31,797 bases of DNA from JAVBLT01 sp031553315 (lineage in GTDB: Bacteria > Verrucomicrobiota > Kiritimatiellia > RFP12 > DVOR01): the NCBI GenBank assembly GCA_031553315.1, contig JAVBLT010000028.1, forward strand, positions 1 to 31,797. Reading direction: 5' to 3'. Of the stretch, positions 30,787 to 31,797 are shown one piece after another. The notes beneath the pieces are model-generated. The model did not search any database. It was given only the letters and a program-made list of their open reading frames with translations, and was not told the DNA's origin. Position 1 is the first letter of the stretch. Each line of letters opens with the position of its first letter. The translations under genes and the position numbers were made by a program.

Positions 30787-31083
30787 ATGCTTGAACTGAT
30801 CGATCAGATTCCCACCCATGTTTTCGAAATCCTGGGCACATGCGCCGGCGGATCCGCCTGCCTGGTGCTGCTCGTGCAGACCGTCAGCGAAATCCGCACC
30901 CCGCGCCGTTCTTCGCTTTCGCTGTTTTTCCTCTTCGGGTGGTTTCTGATTTTCCTGCTTTGGTTCCTCTACGGCGTGCGTTTCCGCACGGTGGCGCTCT
31001 GGTCGACCAACGCCGTGGGCATGGCGCTTCAGGCGGCGCTGATTGCGGTGGTGCTGTTCAAGCGGAGAACGTTCAATGACTGA
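30787..31083 (+). CDS. SemiSWEET-like small sugar transporter (MtN3/PQ-loop family)
   Basis: 98 residues with three membrane segments (about 12-34, 43-64, 68-91), the size and layout of bacterial SemiSWEETs, which work as dimers moving mono- or disaccharides down a gradient. After helix 1 comes EIRTPRRSSLSLFFLFGWF and LLWFLYGV, matching the family pattern K-T-K-S-x-x-x-S-L and L-W-x-x-Y-G. The characteristic PQ pair of helix 1 is not conserved (LVQTVSEI in its place). The ATG at 30787 is chosen because GAGG lies 6 bases before it; an ATG at 30775 would add four residues. Its last 8 bases overlap the next start. Confidence 0.75.
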   Translation: MLELIDQIPTHVFEILGTCAGGSACLVLLVQTVSEIRTPRRSSLSLFFLFGWFLIFLLWFLYGVRFRTVALWSTNAVGMALQAALIAVVLFKRRTFND

Positions 31084-31663
31084 GAAGGAAAAAATGCTCG
31101 CCGGCCGGCTTTACAACTGCGCCGACAAGGAGCTGCGCGACCGCTACTGGTTCGCCCGGGGGTTGATCAAACGTTTCAACCACGAAGCCGTCGACAACCC
31201 CGCGCTGCGCGCCGAAATCCTCAATCAGCTCCTGGGCACCCCCGGCAGGCGCAACTGGGTCGAATCCCCCTTCTATTGCGATTACGGCGACAACATCCAC
31301 CTCGGCGACGATGTGGTCATCGGCTACGGCTGCGTGTTTCAGGACGACAACGCCGTGACCATCGGCGACGCCACCCTCATCGGCCCCATGTGCACCTTCT
31401 CCAACGCCTTCCACCCCACCGACTACGCCCAGCGCCTCATCCCCGACCCCGCCACCGGCGGCACCCTCTTCACCACCCGCACCCGGCCCATCGCCATCGG
31501 CAAAGGCTGCTGGCTCGGCGCCCACTGCACGATCCTCCCCGGCGTGACCATCGGCGACGGTTGCGTGGTCGGCGCCGGCAGCGTGGTCAACCGCGACCTG
31601 CCCCCCTTCACGCTTTGCGTGGGCGTGCCGGCGAAACCGATCCGCGACCTCGAAAAACGGTGA
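31076..31663 (+). CDS. Maltose/galactoside-type sugar O-acetyltransferase
   Basis: 195 residues. After the N-terminal helix domain (MTEKEKMLAGRLYNC, the Mac domain), a left-handed beta-helix runs through hexapeptide repeats such as IHLGDDVVIGYGCVF and VTIGDATLIGPMCTF. The catalytic histidine is His113 in SNAFHPTD, the place of LacA His115, and the C-terminal GVPAKPIRDLEK loop caps the active site. It acetylates a sugar hydroxyl with acetyl-CoA, likely a detoxification or export tag for imported sugar. The ATG overlaps the SemiSWEET stop by 8 bases (ATGACTGA) with GGAG upstream, giving translational coupling and a functional link between uptake and acetylation. Confidence 0.93.
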   Translation: MTEKEKMLAGRLYNCADKELRDRYWFARGLIKRFNHEAVDNPALRAEILNQLLGTPGRRNWVESPFYCDYGDNIHLGDDVVIGYGCVFQDDNAVTIGDATLIGPMCTFSNAFHPTDYAQRLIPDPATGGTLFTTRTRPIAIGKGCWLGAHCTILPGVTIGDGCVVGAGSVVNRDLPPFTLCVGVPAKPIRDLEKR

Positions 31664-31688
31664 TTTACAAGCCAAATGGTTCATTTTT

Positions 31689-31797
31689 TCATACAACGTT
31701 TTGGAAGGCTTCATGTGCGGTTTTTCCTTTCAGTGAAACAGGGCGCGGGATGCTGTTGATGGTCTCGGCAAGGTCATCGAAGTGGCGGCCTGAAAAA
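31689..31797 (-). CDS. Transposase C-terminal fragment, IS30-like integrase core (cut by window edge)
   Basis: On the minus strand, one frame is open from the window end to the TGA at 31691-31689 and encodes FSGRHFDDLAETINSIPRPV then SLKGKTAHEAFQNVV. The pattern L-A-x-x-I-N-x-x-P-R-x-x-L-x-x-K-T-x-x-E-x-F is the C-terminal end of IS30-like and related DDE integrase-core transposases. Family within that class is uncertain and the catalytic part lies outside. The 25 bases after the stop, up to the acetyltransferase gene, should hold the element's end but no repeat can be checked. Confidence 0.55.
   Translation of the reverse strand, partial: FSGRHFDDLAETINSIPRPVSLKGKTAHEAFQNVV

Noticed and set aside
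31073..31714. 213-codon minus-strand frame antisense to the acetyltransferase
   Set aside because: Gly/Ala/Val/Asp-rich shadow of the hexapeptide-repeat gene; the true minus-strand signal is the short transposase end at 31689-31797 in another frame.
1..31797. CRISPR array, tRNA, rRNA or phage genes
   Set aside because: No regularly spaced direct repeats, no cloverleaf with conserved arms and no phage structural genes were found in the short intergenic gaps.

Overview
The window is a gene-dense, GC-rich stretch of about 31.8 kb of bacterial chromosome with 27 apparently complete protein genes and a transposase fragment at each end. No tRNA, rRNA or CRISPR array was seen. The make-up suggests a Gram-negative member of the PVC superphylum, most likely a host-associated Kiritimatiellota/Verrucomicrobiota lineage. 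The pointers are a giant secreted protein mixing formylglycine-generating-enzyme-like (SUMF1) and InlB-type repeat modules, a GH89 alpha-N-acetylglucosaminidase, fermentative gene content, and Ala/Arg-rich GC-driven coding. This placement is inference from gene content, not from a marker phylogeny. Layout: 1-151 is the end of an IS5-family element whose terminal repeat abuts the stop codon of the SUMF1/InlB gene (151-3927, minus). Next comes the proteostasis block tig, clpP, clpX (4166-7457, plus), followed without a break by nfo (endonuclease IV) and a threonine ammonia-lyase, which overlaps tail to tail with a YbdG-type mechanosensitive channel (minus). A divergent promoter pair then serves the channel and a phosphofructokinase of the long PPi-PFK-like class. 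A small YtrA-type GntR regulator with a perfect 11-bp inverted-repeat operator leads into two overlapping tandem DUF1648 membrane paralogues (12861-15103). On the minus strand, a secreted protein, a YeaD-type hexose-6-phosphate mutarotase and a lipoyl/E3-binding-domain protein form one operon. The gap between the last two is filled by a 157-bp palindromic miniature element (MITE) with TAA on both sides. From 17777 to 28065 everything is on the minus strand. Read in the direction of transcription it is rplM-rpsI, an RhlB-type DEAD-box helicase with very long disordered tails, a fumarylacetoacetate-hydrolase-family enzyme, paaK, an ACT-domain protein, a second paaK, ddl, ftsQ and comM. The last part (28340-31663) has a secreted GH89 glycosidase divergent from a SemiSWEET-like sugar transporter and a sugar O-acetyltransferase, which looks like a small glycan-use locus. 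The right edge enters a second, different transposase. How the genes work together: tig/clpP/clpX handle folding and proteolysis, rplM/rpsI/rhlB handle ribosome and RNA functions, and ddl/ftsQ form a remnant of the division and cell wall cluster. The paaK-ACT-paaK set points to aryl-acetate activation coupled to amino-acid fermentation. The main non-standard signals are the MITE and IS5 element that share TIR start, TAA flank and a stop-codon-forming junction, a C8 tract inside the promoter spacer of the SUMF1/InlB gene, and the recently homogenised patch in the DUF1648 pair.
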